DNA of 37,859 bases from VRUE01 sp047519745 (GTDB lineage Bacteria; Actinomycetota; Thermoleophilia; Solirubrobacterales; 70-9). Shown one piece after another: positions 30,414 to 37,160 of this stretch (within the stretch, counting starts at the first letter, position 1; every line of letters begins with the position of its first letter). Under the pieces are notes generated by a model. The model saw nothing but the letters and a program-made list of their open reading frames with translations, was not told the origin of the DNA and did not search any database. Position numbers and translations under genes: made by a program. Location of the stretch: the NCBI GenBank assembly GCA_047519745.1, contig JAPVSJ010000020.1, forward strand, positions 1-37,859, written 5' to 3'.

Positions 30414-30865
30414 GTTTCGGACCGGCGGGCGAGAAGAAGTTTGGCGAGCGCGCGGCCGCCGCCCACGCTGCGGACATCGGCGGACATTGCAGCCTCAGCC
30501 AGCCCGCGCAGTACATCGTCCGCATCGAAGGTCGGGCGATGCATTTCCTCGACCGCCCTATCGGCGGCGGCCATGATCCGGCGGGCGCTGGCGGCCGCGT
30601 CGGGATCGCGCGGCCGCCTCTCGGCGAGACGCTGGATAAGGCGGAGGCGTGCTTGCGGATCGCGGGTGAAGCCGCACGATGGGCGCGCGGGGGCAGTCGG
30701 GGCGGTCGTCCGGGCGCGGGGGCGGCGCTCGCGTTCGTCGGCGCGGATGCATTCGCGGCAGCGCGCCCCAATTCCGTTGCGCCCGCCCACGGCGCGGCGG
30801 AAGTGCTCGGCGTCGGCGGGAAGCTCCCGACCGCAGCGGCCGGTACAGCGCTTGGTCGGCGTCAC
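30410..30865 (-). CDS. Zinc-ribbon protein, 151 residues
   Basis: Same start as its downstream neighbour: MTPTKRCTGRCGRELPADAEHFRR...RCRECIRADERERR, a Cx3C...Cx2C ribbon and a basic segment. A longer helical C-terminus (RLRLIQRLAERRPRDPDAAASARRIMAAADRAVEEMHR) and an extra Ala/Gly-rich end ALAKLLLARRSET follow. It arose by tandem duplication with the 30066-30413 gene. Overlapping starts place it in the middle of the operon. Nucleic-acid binding is inferred. Confidence 0.6.
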   Translation of the reverse strand: MTPTKRCTGRCGRELPADAEHFRRAVGGRNGIGARCRECIRADERERRPRARTTAPTAPARPSCGFTRDPQARLRLIQRLAERRPRDPDAAASARRIMAAADRAVEEMHRPTFDADDVLRGLAEAAMSADVRSVGGGRALAKLLLARRSET

Positions 30866-31401
30866 GATTCGTCTCCCACGCGCCGGACCTCAACGGGGGT
30901 ACCGGCTCCCGACTTGGAGACGATGACAGGGGCGACTTCTCCGGCCTCCTCAGCGCGGCGGTTGATCCGTTCGAGCCGCCGGACAAGAGGATCAGCCTCC
31001 CGGTAGCCGAGCGTCTTAGCGACCTCATGGGCGGCCGCCGTCGCGGTCGGAATGGCAGCGAGAACGTCGTCGTCTGAGTGCCGCCAGCGGCGGGAGGGAG
31101 TGGAGTCGATATCCGGGGCAGTGGGGAGCGTGGGGGCGGGGTCCGCGCCGTCAACGCCCAAATCACAGACCTCACCGCGCCGCCGGGCGCGCGACATGAA
31201 CGTCGAATGCTCGCCCTCGACGCAGCCCGCTACCGGACAGGGGACGCGGTGCCGCCGCTGATCGGGGACGGCAACCTTGAGTAGGCGGCCGGGTCCGCGA
31301 CTACAGGCCGCGAATGCGACGAACTCGCCGCGCTTGCGGGCGGCGCGATCTTCGACGCGGCGGCGATACTCAGGGGGCGAGTCGGCGGCCGGACTGGTCA
31401 T
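30862..31401 (-). CDS. Hypothetical operon protein with winged-helix-like C-terminus
   Basis: ATG at 31399-31401 overlaps the ATPase stop (ATGA), which decides the start; the long upstream frame lies inside the ATPase gene and is rejected. The 179-residue product has a basic N-terminus (YRRRVEDRAARKRG), one CPVAGC pair that may bind metal, a disordered middle and a helical C-terminus (DDDVLAAIPTATAAAHEVAKTLGYREADPLVRRLERINRRAEEAGEVAPV) that reads like a winged-helix. It may be a DNA-binding accessory of the ATPase. Confidence 0.6.
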   Translation of the reverse strand: MTSPAADSPPEYRRRVEDRAARKRGEFVAFAACSRGPGRLLKVAVPDQRRHRVPCPVAGCVEGEHSTFMSRARRRGEVCDLGVDGADPAPTLPTAPDIDSTPSRRWRHSDDDVLAAIPTATAAAHEVAKTLGYREADPLVRRLERINRRAEEAGEVAPVIVSKSGAGTPVEVRRVGDES

Positions 31402-32654
31402 ACCAACAGCCTCCCGGCCTCGTCCTCGACGGGCAGACGCCACATGCTGCGCGCCGGTTTCTCGGCGGTCGGCTCTTTCACAACTCCCAACGTCCCGGCC
31501 GCCCGCTTGAGCGTGGCCCAAGTGATCCCGCCCGCCTCGGACGCCGCGATGACTTCCTCTTTCAGCTTCGCGCCCTCGCCGAGATAGGTACTCAGAAAGC
31601 GGAGCGCGTCGGCACCCCTTGGCGCGGCATCGTAGGCGGCCCGCGCGCCTAGTACGTCTTTCACCTTGTGGTCGCACCGCTCGCCGAATGCCGCCCGCGA
31701 CGTGTGGATTACGCCGCCGTCTTCGCCTTCAACGTTCGCATCCTCGATACGAACCCGCCACGCCTTCTGCGCGCGAGTGTGGTTGTGCTTGCCGTGGGCA
31801 AGGATGCGACTGTCGCCGTCCTCTCCGGTCGGGTCGTCGGGGTCCAGCCCGAAAACCATTGAGGAACGCGGGGCGGTGCGGAATGCGGTTGAAGCGCCGG
31901 ACGCTTCGCGCTCATTCGTAGAGCCGGACTTATTCGGATGGTGAACGCCCCACAGGGCCAAGTCGTGACGCTCCGCGATCTTCTGCAAGGGCGCTAGAGC
32001 CTGCTTCACGTCAGATTCCTTGTGAGTGTCGATTTTGCCCTCAAAGAACGTGGTCAGCGGGTCGATGACGATCAGCCGCGCGCCGACCTCGGCGGCGTAC
32101 TCACCTAGCGCATCGGCATCGCGGGGCAGTACCAACCCAACATCGTCGGCCTCGTCTTCGCTTACCTGTATGAACTCGATCCGCGAAAGGTCCGCGCCCT
32201 CGCCATCGCGGGCGGCCATGAGCCGGGGGACGATGACGCTGGCCGGGTCATCCTCGATGGTGGCAAACAGAACGGTTACAGGTTCGCCCTCAAACTCCCC
32301 CGGCAACTCGCCGTGGGTTGCGGCGGCCGCTTTCTCGATGGTGACGTGGCTCTTGCCCAGCCCCTCCTCGCCGAGCAAGATCGTGATGGCGCGTAGAGGA
32401 ATCCACTGGTCCCAAAGCCACACCGTATTTTCGGGCTTCACGGTGTCGGCGCGGACGCCGCGCACCCTGCGCCCCATCGACTCGGCCGCCTCGACCATCA
32501 GTTGCTCCACCGCCTCGTCGGGCAGGTCGGGATAGTCAGCCTTCAGCGCTTGCAGCGCTGCGATGCGCTTGGCGACCTCGTCGCCCTGCGTGCTTTTGAT
32601 CGTCTCGCGGGCCGTGGCGAGCGCGGCCGCGCGGTCGAAAGTCACGGTACTCAT
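31398..32654 (-). CDS. RecA-like (AAA_25/RepA-type) ATPase
   Basis: A 418-residue protein. An N-terminal helical part (1-75) is followed by a RecA/DnaB-like ATPase core: Walker A GEEGLGKS (about 95-102), the acidic strand VLFATIEDDP, Walker B ARLIVIDPLTTFF (about 195) and the DnaB-like motif LWGVHHPNKSG. A C-terminal winged helix (KLKEEVIAASEAGGITWATLKRAAGTLGVV) ends the chain. This is the plasmid RepA-helicase/AAA_25 pattern found on integrative elements, so it probably serves element replication near the repeat region at 34.6-35.7 kb. No primase is in the window. Its ATG overlaps the 23-codon gene. Confidence 0.82.
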   Translation of the reverse strand: MSTVTFDRAAALATARETIKSTQGDEVAKRIAALQALKADYPDLPDEAVEQLMVEAAESMGRRVRGVRADTVKPENTVWLWDQWIPLRAITILLGEEGLGKSHVTIEKAAAATHGELPGEFEGEPVTVLFATIEDDPASVIVPRLMAARDGEGADLSRIEFIQVSEDEADDVGLVLPRDADALGEYAAEVGARLIVIDPLTTFFEGKIDTHKESDVKQALAPLQKIAERHDLALWGVHHPNKSGSTNEREASGASTAFRTAPRSSMVFGLDPDDPTGEDGDSRILAHGKHNHTRAQKAWRVRIEDANVEGEDGGVIHTSRAAFGERCDHKVKDVLGARAAYDAAPRGADALRFLSTYLGEGAKLKEEVIAASEAGGITWATLKRAAGTLGVVKEPTAEKPARSMWRLPVEDEAGRLLV

Positions 32655-32722
32655 GCGGTAGAATGGGCGTTGACGATCAGTTCACTACCGCGGGCCGCCT
32701 GAGTGCGGCTCGTGTCATTCAT
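32651..32722 (-). CDS. 23-codon micro-ORF bridging two operon genes
   Basis: An ATG at 32720-32722 overlaps the stop of the prohead-protease-like gene, and the frame ends with TGA at 32651-32653, which overlaps the ATG of the ATPase gene. It thus has ATGA junctions on both sides and exactly fills the only gap in the operon. The peptide begins MNDTSRTQAARG and is polar with a short hydrophobic stretch. It may be a coupling leader for ATPase translation or a real micropeptide. Confidence 0.5.
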   Translation of the reverse strand: MNDTSRTQAARGSELIVNAHSTA

Positions 32723-33099
32723 GGGGACTCCTTCACAGACGTAATCCAGCCGGTCCCTAGCACGGGCGTCAGTGGCGCGACACTGAACGCCGAGACGGTC
32801 GCGTGATTGGGCGCGAAGACGCCCTCAATCGCAAGCCCTTTGATGGTGCCGGACTTCACCTTGTTGAAAGCGTCGGCTTCTACCGTGCCCGGCGTGGGCG
32901 GGTCAAGCGTTGCCTTCATTTCGACGCGATCCCCGCGCCCTGAAATGTTCGTTACCTTGCCGAGCAGGGCGGCAGGGTTGCGGTGAAAAATAACTGCCGG
33001 GTCGCCGGCCGTTAGGAAACGCCGTAGCGCATCCTCAAGTACCCCTGGATTGAACAGGGCCGCGTCCACTTCCACCCAACCCTCTATCTCAAGAGCCAT
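32719..33099 (-). CDS. Prohead-protease-like protein, serine replaced
   Basis: A 126-residue protein whose middle, FHRNPAALLGKVTNISGRG and ADAFNKVKSGTIKGLAIEGVF, resembles HK97-type prohead proteases (His after the first strand, then the helix and GxxxGLSIGF strand). Here the catalytic Ser of the GLSIGF position reads Ala (GLAIEG), so it is probably inactive or a different relative. The length is shorter than a typical protease. Its start overlaps the next upstream gene by 11 nt. It hints at a phage or satellite origin of the element. Confidence 0.4.
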   Translation of the reverse strand: MALEIEGWVEVDAALFNPGVLEDALRRFLTAGDPAVIFHRNPAALLGKVTNISGRGDRVEMKATLDPPTPGTVEADAFNKVKSGTIKGLAIEGVFAPNHATVSAFSVAPLTPVLGTGWITSVKESP

Positions 33100-33496
33100 G
33101 CTTCGCCCGCCAGCGCTCCAGCGCCTTGGCCTCGTCGTCTGAGTCCGGCTCAGCTTCGCCCCGGATCAGTGACACTGCCCGCTCGAAGTGTGGGGCGTCG
33201 TAATCAAGTACGTCCTGCGCGCGACCGCCGCCCTGAACGTGCCCGCCGATGCGCCGAATGAAGCGGCCGAAATCGGCCTCCATGTCGCTGGACATTCCCG
33301 CGATGGCCTTGCCTTCGATGGCGGCCTCGCCGTCCTGCTGCGCGAGCGCCAGCCGTGCGCCGAGCTGTTCAATGCGCAGGTCCAACAGCGCGAGCCGATC
33401 CGCCCGCGTTACTGCCTTGCCCTCAAGCGCGTCGATCTGCTCGTCAAGCGCATCTAGGGTAAGCCGCTGCTGCGCGCGCTGTAGGTCTTCGCTCAT
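33089..33496 (-). CDS. Coiled-coil hypothetical protein, 135 residues
   Basis: Start at ATG 33494-33496 (MSEDLQRAQQRL). Residues about 5-65 form a strong heptad coiled coil (LTLDALDEQIDALEGK, LALLDLRIEQLGARLALAQQDGEAA), followed by an FGRFIRRIGGHVQG segment and an acidic C-terminus (RGEAEPDSDDEAKALERWRAK). No family recognised. It overlaps the gene on each side in the operon. Oligomerisation is likely from the coiled coil. Confidence 0.55.
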   Translation of the reverse strand: MSEDLQRAQQRLTLDALDEQIDALEGKAVTRADRLALLDLRIEQLGARLALAQQDGEAAIEGKAIAGMSSDMEADFGRFIRRIGGHVQGGGRAQDVLDYDAPHFERAVSLIRGEAEPDSDDEAKALERWRAKHGS

Positions 33497-33993
33497 AGGA
33501 TGCCCTTCGCCTTCATCCGAGCGGCCACTTTGAGCGTCTCCATGACTTCGGCCGCGGCGGCGCGCTCGCGATCGGTTCCGCGCGCACCTTCGGCGCGAGC
33601 CTTCACCTTCGCAGCGTGCCGGTGGAAATCGTCGCGCAGCTTCTGTGCCCGCCGGTGAACCTCGACGGCGGCGCTGACGCCCTCGCGCGGCTTGGCGGAC
33701 GCGTCGCCGCCAGCGTCGATCCGCTCCCACGCGTCGTCCGGCCGCGTTTCGTCGCGCGGCGGCCGCGTCGGTTTTCCGGTCAGCTCCGGCGAGACGACGG
33801 CGGTTCCCGCTTCGTAGCCCGGCGGTGCCTCGTCTCCGGGGTAGCGATTCTCGTCAAGCGCGCGCTGCTGCGCAGGCGTGAGAGGCACGCGGCCGGTCAG
33901 CGGGCGCTCGCCCGCGATGTCAGCTTGTTGATCCTCAGCACTGATCGTGCCGGTGTAGAGGGCGCGGCCGTCCTGAACAGGTGCGCGGCTCAT
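33493..33993 (-). CDS. Hypothetical operon protein, 166 residues
   Basis: The N-terminal two-thirds (RALYTGTISAEDQQADIAGERPLTGRVPLTPAQQRALDENRYPGDEAPPGYEAG) looks disordered and Pro-rich. The C-terminal third is a basic helix (VHRRAQKLRDDFHRHAAKVKARAEGARGTDRERAAAAEVMETLKVAARMKAKGIL). No catalytic motif. ATGA overlaps connect it to both neighbours. It may be a scaffold or adaptor for the operon's DNA-acting proteins. Confidence 0.5.
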   Translation of the reverse strand: MSRAPVQDGRALYTGTISAEDQQADIAGERPLTGRVPLTPAQQRALDENRYPGDEAPPGYEAGTAVVSPELTGKPTRPPRDETRPDDAWERIDAGGDASAKPREGVSAAVEVHRRAQKLRDDFHRHAAKVKARAEGARGTDRERAAAAEVMETLKVAARMKAKGIL

Positions 33994-34316
33994 TCGGGGC
34001 GGCCGCCGGTCGTCTTGCCGATATCGGCGGTGCCATACGGCACGTTCTCGATGCCCGCGTATTCCGCGCCGTCACCGCGCAGAGAGTGCGTCCGCTTAGA
34101 GCGGATGCGCTCGACGGCCGCGCTGGCGGCGGCGTCGCTGGCGAGGATCGGGCGCAGCCTCACAAGCGAGTCGGCGGCCGGAACTCCCCGGCCCGCGCGC
34201 CACTTATCAACGGTTGCAGCCTCGACGCCGATTGCCTCCGCAAGCTCGGCGCTGAGAATCCCCAGCTTGACGAGCCGTGCGTCGAAGGCGGCGAAGTCGA
34301 AGTTAGGGGCGGTCAT
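33990..34316 (-). CDS. HTH-containing hypothetical protein, 108 residues
   Basis: A compact N-terminal helix-turn-helix is visible (LVKLGILSAELAEAIGVEAATVDKWRAGRGVPAADSLVRL), followed by a disordered tail (GTADIGKTTGGRPE). The pattern is closer to a Cro-type or phage replication-initiator HTH than to a metabolite-sensing regulator. It follows the XRE gene with an ATGA overlap, so both are expressed together. It may bind the repeats upstream of the operon. Confidence 0.6.
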   Translation of the reverse strand: MTAPNFDFAAFDARLVKLGILSAELAEAIGVEAATVDKWRAGRGVPAADSLVRLRPILASDAAASAAVERIRSKRTHSLRGDGAEYAGIENVPYGTADIGKTTGGRPE

Positions 34317-34546
34317 TCGGCCGTCACCTTCACCTTCACATTGCCGGTAGTGACGTTGGACGTAATCAGCCCGAATGCCTCACCTAGACGGCGGGCCGTC
34401 TGCTCCCCCGGCCGCAGTCCATTCTCAATCTGAGAGACGACGCCCTGCGAACTGAGTCCGGCAATCGCCGCCGTCTCATGCTGAGTCCATCCCTTCCGGC
34501 GGCGCAACTCGCGCCATTCTTCGGCTGAAATCTCTTGAAAATCCAT
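34313..34546 (-). CDS. XRE-family regulator heading the operon
   Basis: A 77-residue Cro/cI-type regulator: EEWRELRRRKGWTQHETAAIAGLSSQGVVSQIENGLRPGEQTARRLGEAFGL. ATG at 34544-34546 lies inside the palindrome ATCCATATATGGAT, and a TATTAT -10-like box is six bases upstream, so the transcript may be leaderless. A longer frame starts 18 codons upstream but covers that -10 region. It heads the 11-gene operon and probably represses it by binding the palindrome. Confidence 0.75.
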   Translation of the reverse strand: MDFQEISAEEWRELRRRKGWTQHETAAIAGLSSQGVVSQIENGLRPGEQTARRLGEAFGLITSNVTTGNVKVKVTAE

Positions 34547-34554
34547 ATATGGAT
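34541..34554. promoter_or_regulatory. Palindromic operator over the operon start codon
   Basis: ATCCATATATGGAT is a perfect 14-bp palindrome containing the XRE start codon and abutting a -10-like TATTAT (34553-34558, minus strand). Autoregulation by the XRE protein is the simplest reading. Confidence 0.5.
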
Positions 34555-34585
34555 AATACCACAGTGAAAGCTCGGCAAGTGAACC

Positions 34586-34691
34586 GTAAGGTAACTCCAC
34601 GATCCCACTTTCCTACCGTAAGGAAATGCCCTGAATTCCGCGCCGTAGGGCCATATCCGTACCTTGGAATCGCGCCGCTATAGTAAGGAAA
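34586..34691. repeat. Three GTAAGGWAA repeats upstream of the operon
   Basis: GTAAGGTAA at 34586-34594 and GTAAGGAAA at 34618-34626 and 34683-34691. The middle copy also forms an inverted repeat (TTTCCT ... AGGAAA, 34609-34626). They lie 40-145 bp upstream of the XRE start and could be binding sites for either HTH protein. The gene-free stretch 34547-35767 begins here. Confidence 0.45.
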
Positions 34692-34812
34692 CTGCCGATA
34701 GCGGCCCAGACAACAGGAAGGGCGCTCCGCAGACAAGCGCATGGAGGGCGCGGGGCGTGGAGGGCGGCCGGGCGCGGGGCGTGGGGGAGGGCTGGATCAT
34801 GGCGGCGGCCAG

Positions 34813-35024
34813 GCTGGCTCACGTACCCCGCCAGATGAGCCAGTCTAGGCGGCCGGGGTCGGCTTCAAGGGCCAAAGCTCCAGACTGGCTCATGGACTGG
34901 CTCATGGGGATGAGCCAGGGGTTTACGGCTCTACAGAGCCAAATATCCCCAGACTGGCTCATCTGTCGGATGATGACCAGGGACCGGCCGCTGAGGGCTG
35001 GCTCATGGCGATGAGCCAGTCTGG
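34813..35024. repeat. Eight-copy ACTGGCTCAT iteron cluster (candidate origin)
   Basis: The motif RACTGGCTCAT, or its reverse ATGAGCCAGTY, occurs at about 34813 (imperfect), 34835, 34882, 34894, 34910, 34951, 34997 and 35011, in both orientations, some copies abutting. Spacing is irregular, so it is not a CRISPR array. Clustered iterons in a gene-free region next to a replication-type ATPase operon suggest an origin of replication or a partition site. There is no gene in 34547-35767. Confidence 0.55.
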
Positions 35025-35253
35025 GACGCCAGCAGCGGCCGCCGACCCGCCGGACGCGCCGTACATATAGGGCTTTGGCCCTCTTCCAGCGTGGATTTCG
35101 GATGCGCGGCCGCCCCTCCCCATATCCCAACGCGCCCCACATTTTCGGAATTCTTTGTCTGCCCAGACAATGAGCCGACAGACAACCCCACGCACCTACG
35201 CGCCGGGATCGTGGGCGTGTGGGGTCCCCGCGCTCAGCCCGGCCGCCTGAGCC

Positions 35254-35720
35254 TGTCACGCCTACGCGAGCGTGTCACGACTTTGCATCAGAGTCGTGAC
35301 AGATTGGCGGCCGCCCCTGCCTGAGCCGGACGCGCCAGCCGACAGGAACGTGACACGTTGAGCGGTCGATTCGACCGGAAAGCGTGACAGGTTCATCCTT
35401 GGACGGGTTACCCAATATTGCGCGGTAATCCCGACTAGATCAGTCGCATTTCTTGGCTTTCCGACTACGTTTGTCGGGAATATCGGGAAGTCGGGGCGCT
35501 TCGCCGCCGGGGTTGTGGGGTCCAAGGATGTCTCACAAGGCACGTCCCCACACTTCCACCCTGCGCACGACGTGAGGGCGCTGGGATCGGCATGAGACAG
35601 GGGATCGGGCGCGGACTTCCACCCTGGAAAGGTGGAAGCCATCGACCCCAACAACCCCGCCTCACTCGCATCGCTTGATCCGCCCGCGAAGCCTTGACTT
35701 CACCGTGTCACTCTGTCACG
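35254..35720. repeat. TGTCACG repeats with a perfect 10-bp inverted pair
   Basis: TGTCACG or its reverse CGTGACA occurs at 35254, 35273, 35295, 35349, 35383 and 35714, with a near copy TGTCACT at 35706. Copies at 35273-35282 (TGTCACGACT) and 35292-35301 form a perfect 10-bp inverted repeat around a 9-nt loop. The GTGAC core is shared with the GTGACGCA repeats beside tRNA-Pro, so these may be the other integrase arm sites. Confidence 0.5.
35616..35638. other. CTTCCACC hairpin
   Basis: CTTCCACC (35616-35623) and GGTGGAAG (35631-35638) form an 8-bp stem around a 7-nt loop. CTTCCACCCTG also occurs at 35553-35563 as a direct repeat. Function unknown; it is part of the structured gene-free region. 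Confidence 0.4.
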
Positions 35721-35767
35721 CTTACGCAACACAAACGCGGGTATGCGCCCGCCGACGAAAGGAACGT

Positions 35768-36046
35768 ATGAGGTTCCACTTCGCAGTTGTCTATCTCGCC
35801 CTCGCTGCCTGCCTTGCGCTCGCAGCCGTTGCCTATGGAGACGGTCGCGGCCACGTCGCCAGCGTCCCCGCCGACCACTCTCCCCGAGTCTGCTTCGACG
35901 TGGGGAAGTGGGGACCGGCACCGGATCGCTACGCGCCCTGCGTGCGCATCCGGCGGGTCTATGAGGACGGCTCATTCACCTACGCGGTTAGCGACCGCGA
36001 CGGCACCGTGCGCTACAGCGCGGGCGTCGGCGCTCTGGATCGCTAG
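35768..36046 (+). CDS. Small secreted protein, 92 residues
   Basis: ATG at 35768 follows AAAGGA (35758-35763); an earlier in-frame start has no such site. The product begins MRFHFAVVYLALAACLALAAVAYG, a signal peptide, with a cysteine inside it that does not form a convincing lipobox. The mature part has two cysteines (VCFDVGKWGP...APCVRIRRVYEDGSF) that could form a disulfide and a beta-rich look. No family recognised. It precedes the recombinase gene by 90 nt on the same strand. Confidence 0.55.
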   Translation: MRFHFAVVYLALAACLALAAVAYGDGRGHVASVPADHSPRVCFDVGKWGPAPDRYAPCVRIRRVYEDGSFTYAVSDRDGTVRYSAGVGALDR

Positions 36047-36136
36047 CGGCGAAACCCGGCTGGCAGTTGGCGGCCGGGTCCGTGGCGCTTGGCGAGCGCC
36101 GCGCTGACGAGCCAAGCCATAGACGAAAGGATGCAC

Positions 36137-36757
36137 ATGCGTGAAGCACCGATACCCGACCCGCTGACCGAGCAAGAGCTTGACGCGCTACTTGCCGCCG
36201 TCAGCGGCCGCTCGAAGACGGCGCTCAGGACGCGGGCGCTGCTCATGGTCGCGCACGACGCCGCCCTACGCTCCGCTGAGGTCGTGAAGCTGCGCCCGGT
36301 GGACGTAGACCTAGAGGCGGGCAGCGTGAACGTCCGCAATGGCAAGGGCGGCCGCTCGCGTGTGATCCGCGACTGCCTCGACCCGGCGACCCGCGAAGCC
36401 GTGGCCGCATGGCTCGCGCGCCGTGAAACGCTCGGATGGGATGGCCGCCGGGCGGTCATGTTCGGCGTGTTCTACGGGCGCGACGATGCCAACTGCGCGG
36501 CTAAGGGCGGCGGCCCGCTCGACACGTCCTACCTGCGCCGTCTGCTCCCGAAGCTGGCGGCCAAGGCCGGACTGAAAAAGGAAGTGAGTCCGCACCTACT
36601 GAGGCACACTCGCGCCCGCGAGTGGTCCGACCGGGGCGTGCCGGTTGAGGACATCCGACAGGCGCTCGGACATCGACGGCTCGCCACTACTTCGATCTAC
36701 CTGGCCCGCCTCGCTCCGGCGGGCATGGGAGCCAGCCAACACGGCCGGGGCGCTTGA
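36137..36757 (+). CDS. Short tyrosine recombinase (catalytic domain only)
   Basis: A 206-residue tyrosine recombinase. The catalytic residues are in order: Arg in AALRSAEVVKL, Lys in VRNGKGGRSRVI, HxxR in HLLRHTRA, His in LGHRRLATTSIY and the nucleophile Tyr in that same segment. There is no N-terminal core-binding domain, unlike Xer or phage integrases. ATG at 36137 follows AAAGG at the right spacing, favoured over ATG at 36131. It may be a resolvase or invertase of the element, distinct from the main integrase at 37160. Confidence 0.8.
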   Translation: MREAPIPDPLTEQELDALLAAVSGRSKTALRTRALLMVAHDAALRSAEVVKLRPVDVDLEAGSVNVRNGKGGRSRVIRDCLDPATREAVAAWLARRETLGWDGRRAVMFGVFYGRDDANCAAKGGGPLDTSYLRRLLPKLAAKAGLKKEVSPHLLRHTRAREWSDRGVPVEDIRQALGHRRLATTSIYLARLAPAGMGASQHGRGA

Positions 36758-36791
36758 CGCGCCGTCGATGATGAAAGAGAGGAACCAACAC

Positions 36792-37160
36792 ATGCCAACC
36801 GCTACCAAACATCCAGCTTCGATCAGCGCCATGCTCGACGCGCCGCCGTCGGGTACTGCTACCTGGCGGCCGAACGCTCCGGCGGTCGCGCCGTGGGAGC
36901 CGACGCCGCAGGCTCCGGCCGCCGAGTCGCCGGAACAAGCGCCCGAGTCCTACCTGTCCAAGCAGGCGCTCGCGGCGCACTACGCGATGTCAGTCCGTTG
37001 GGTAGAGCTGCGCATCGCCGATGGCCTACCCGTCGCCGACTACATGGAGGGGCGGCCGCGTCTCCGGCTGAGCGAAACCGATCCTTGGCTCCGCGAGCGC
37101 GGCCACCTGACCGCCGAGCGCCCGGCAGCTCCCCGGCCCGGTACGAAAGCGGGTGCATGA
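36792..37160 (+). CDS. Excisionase-like HTH protein
   Basis: A 122-residue protein starting at ATG 36792, after GAGAGG. The N-terminal half is Ala/Pro-rich and disordered. The C-terminal part has the MerR/excisionase-type HTH YLSKQALAAHYAMSVRWVELRIADGLPVADYMEGRPRLRLSETDPWLRE. Its stop overlaps the integrase start (ATGATG), the classic xis-int arrangement, so it probably controls integration versus excision. Confidence 0.7.
   Translation: MPTATKHPASISAMLDAPPSGTATWRPNAPAVAPWEPTPQAPAAESPEQAPESYLSKQALAAHYAMSVRWVELRIADGLPVADYMEGRPRLRLSETDPWLRERGHLTAERPAAPRPGTKAGA

Noticed and set aside
30862..31677. 271-codon version of the operon gene after the ATPase
   Set aside because: The upstream 92 codons lie inside the ATPase gene; the ATGA overlap at 31398-31401 marks the true start.
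34813..35024. CRISPR array
   Set aside because: Repeats are short, in both orientations, irregularly spaced and without uniform spacers.
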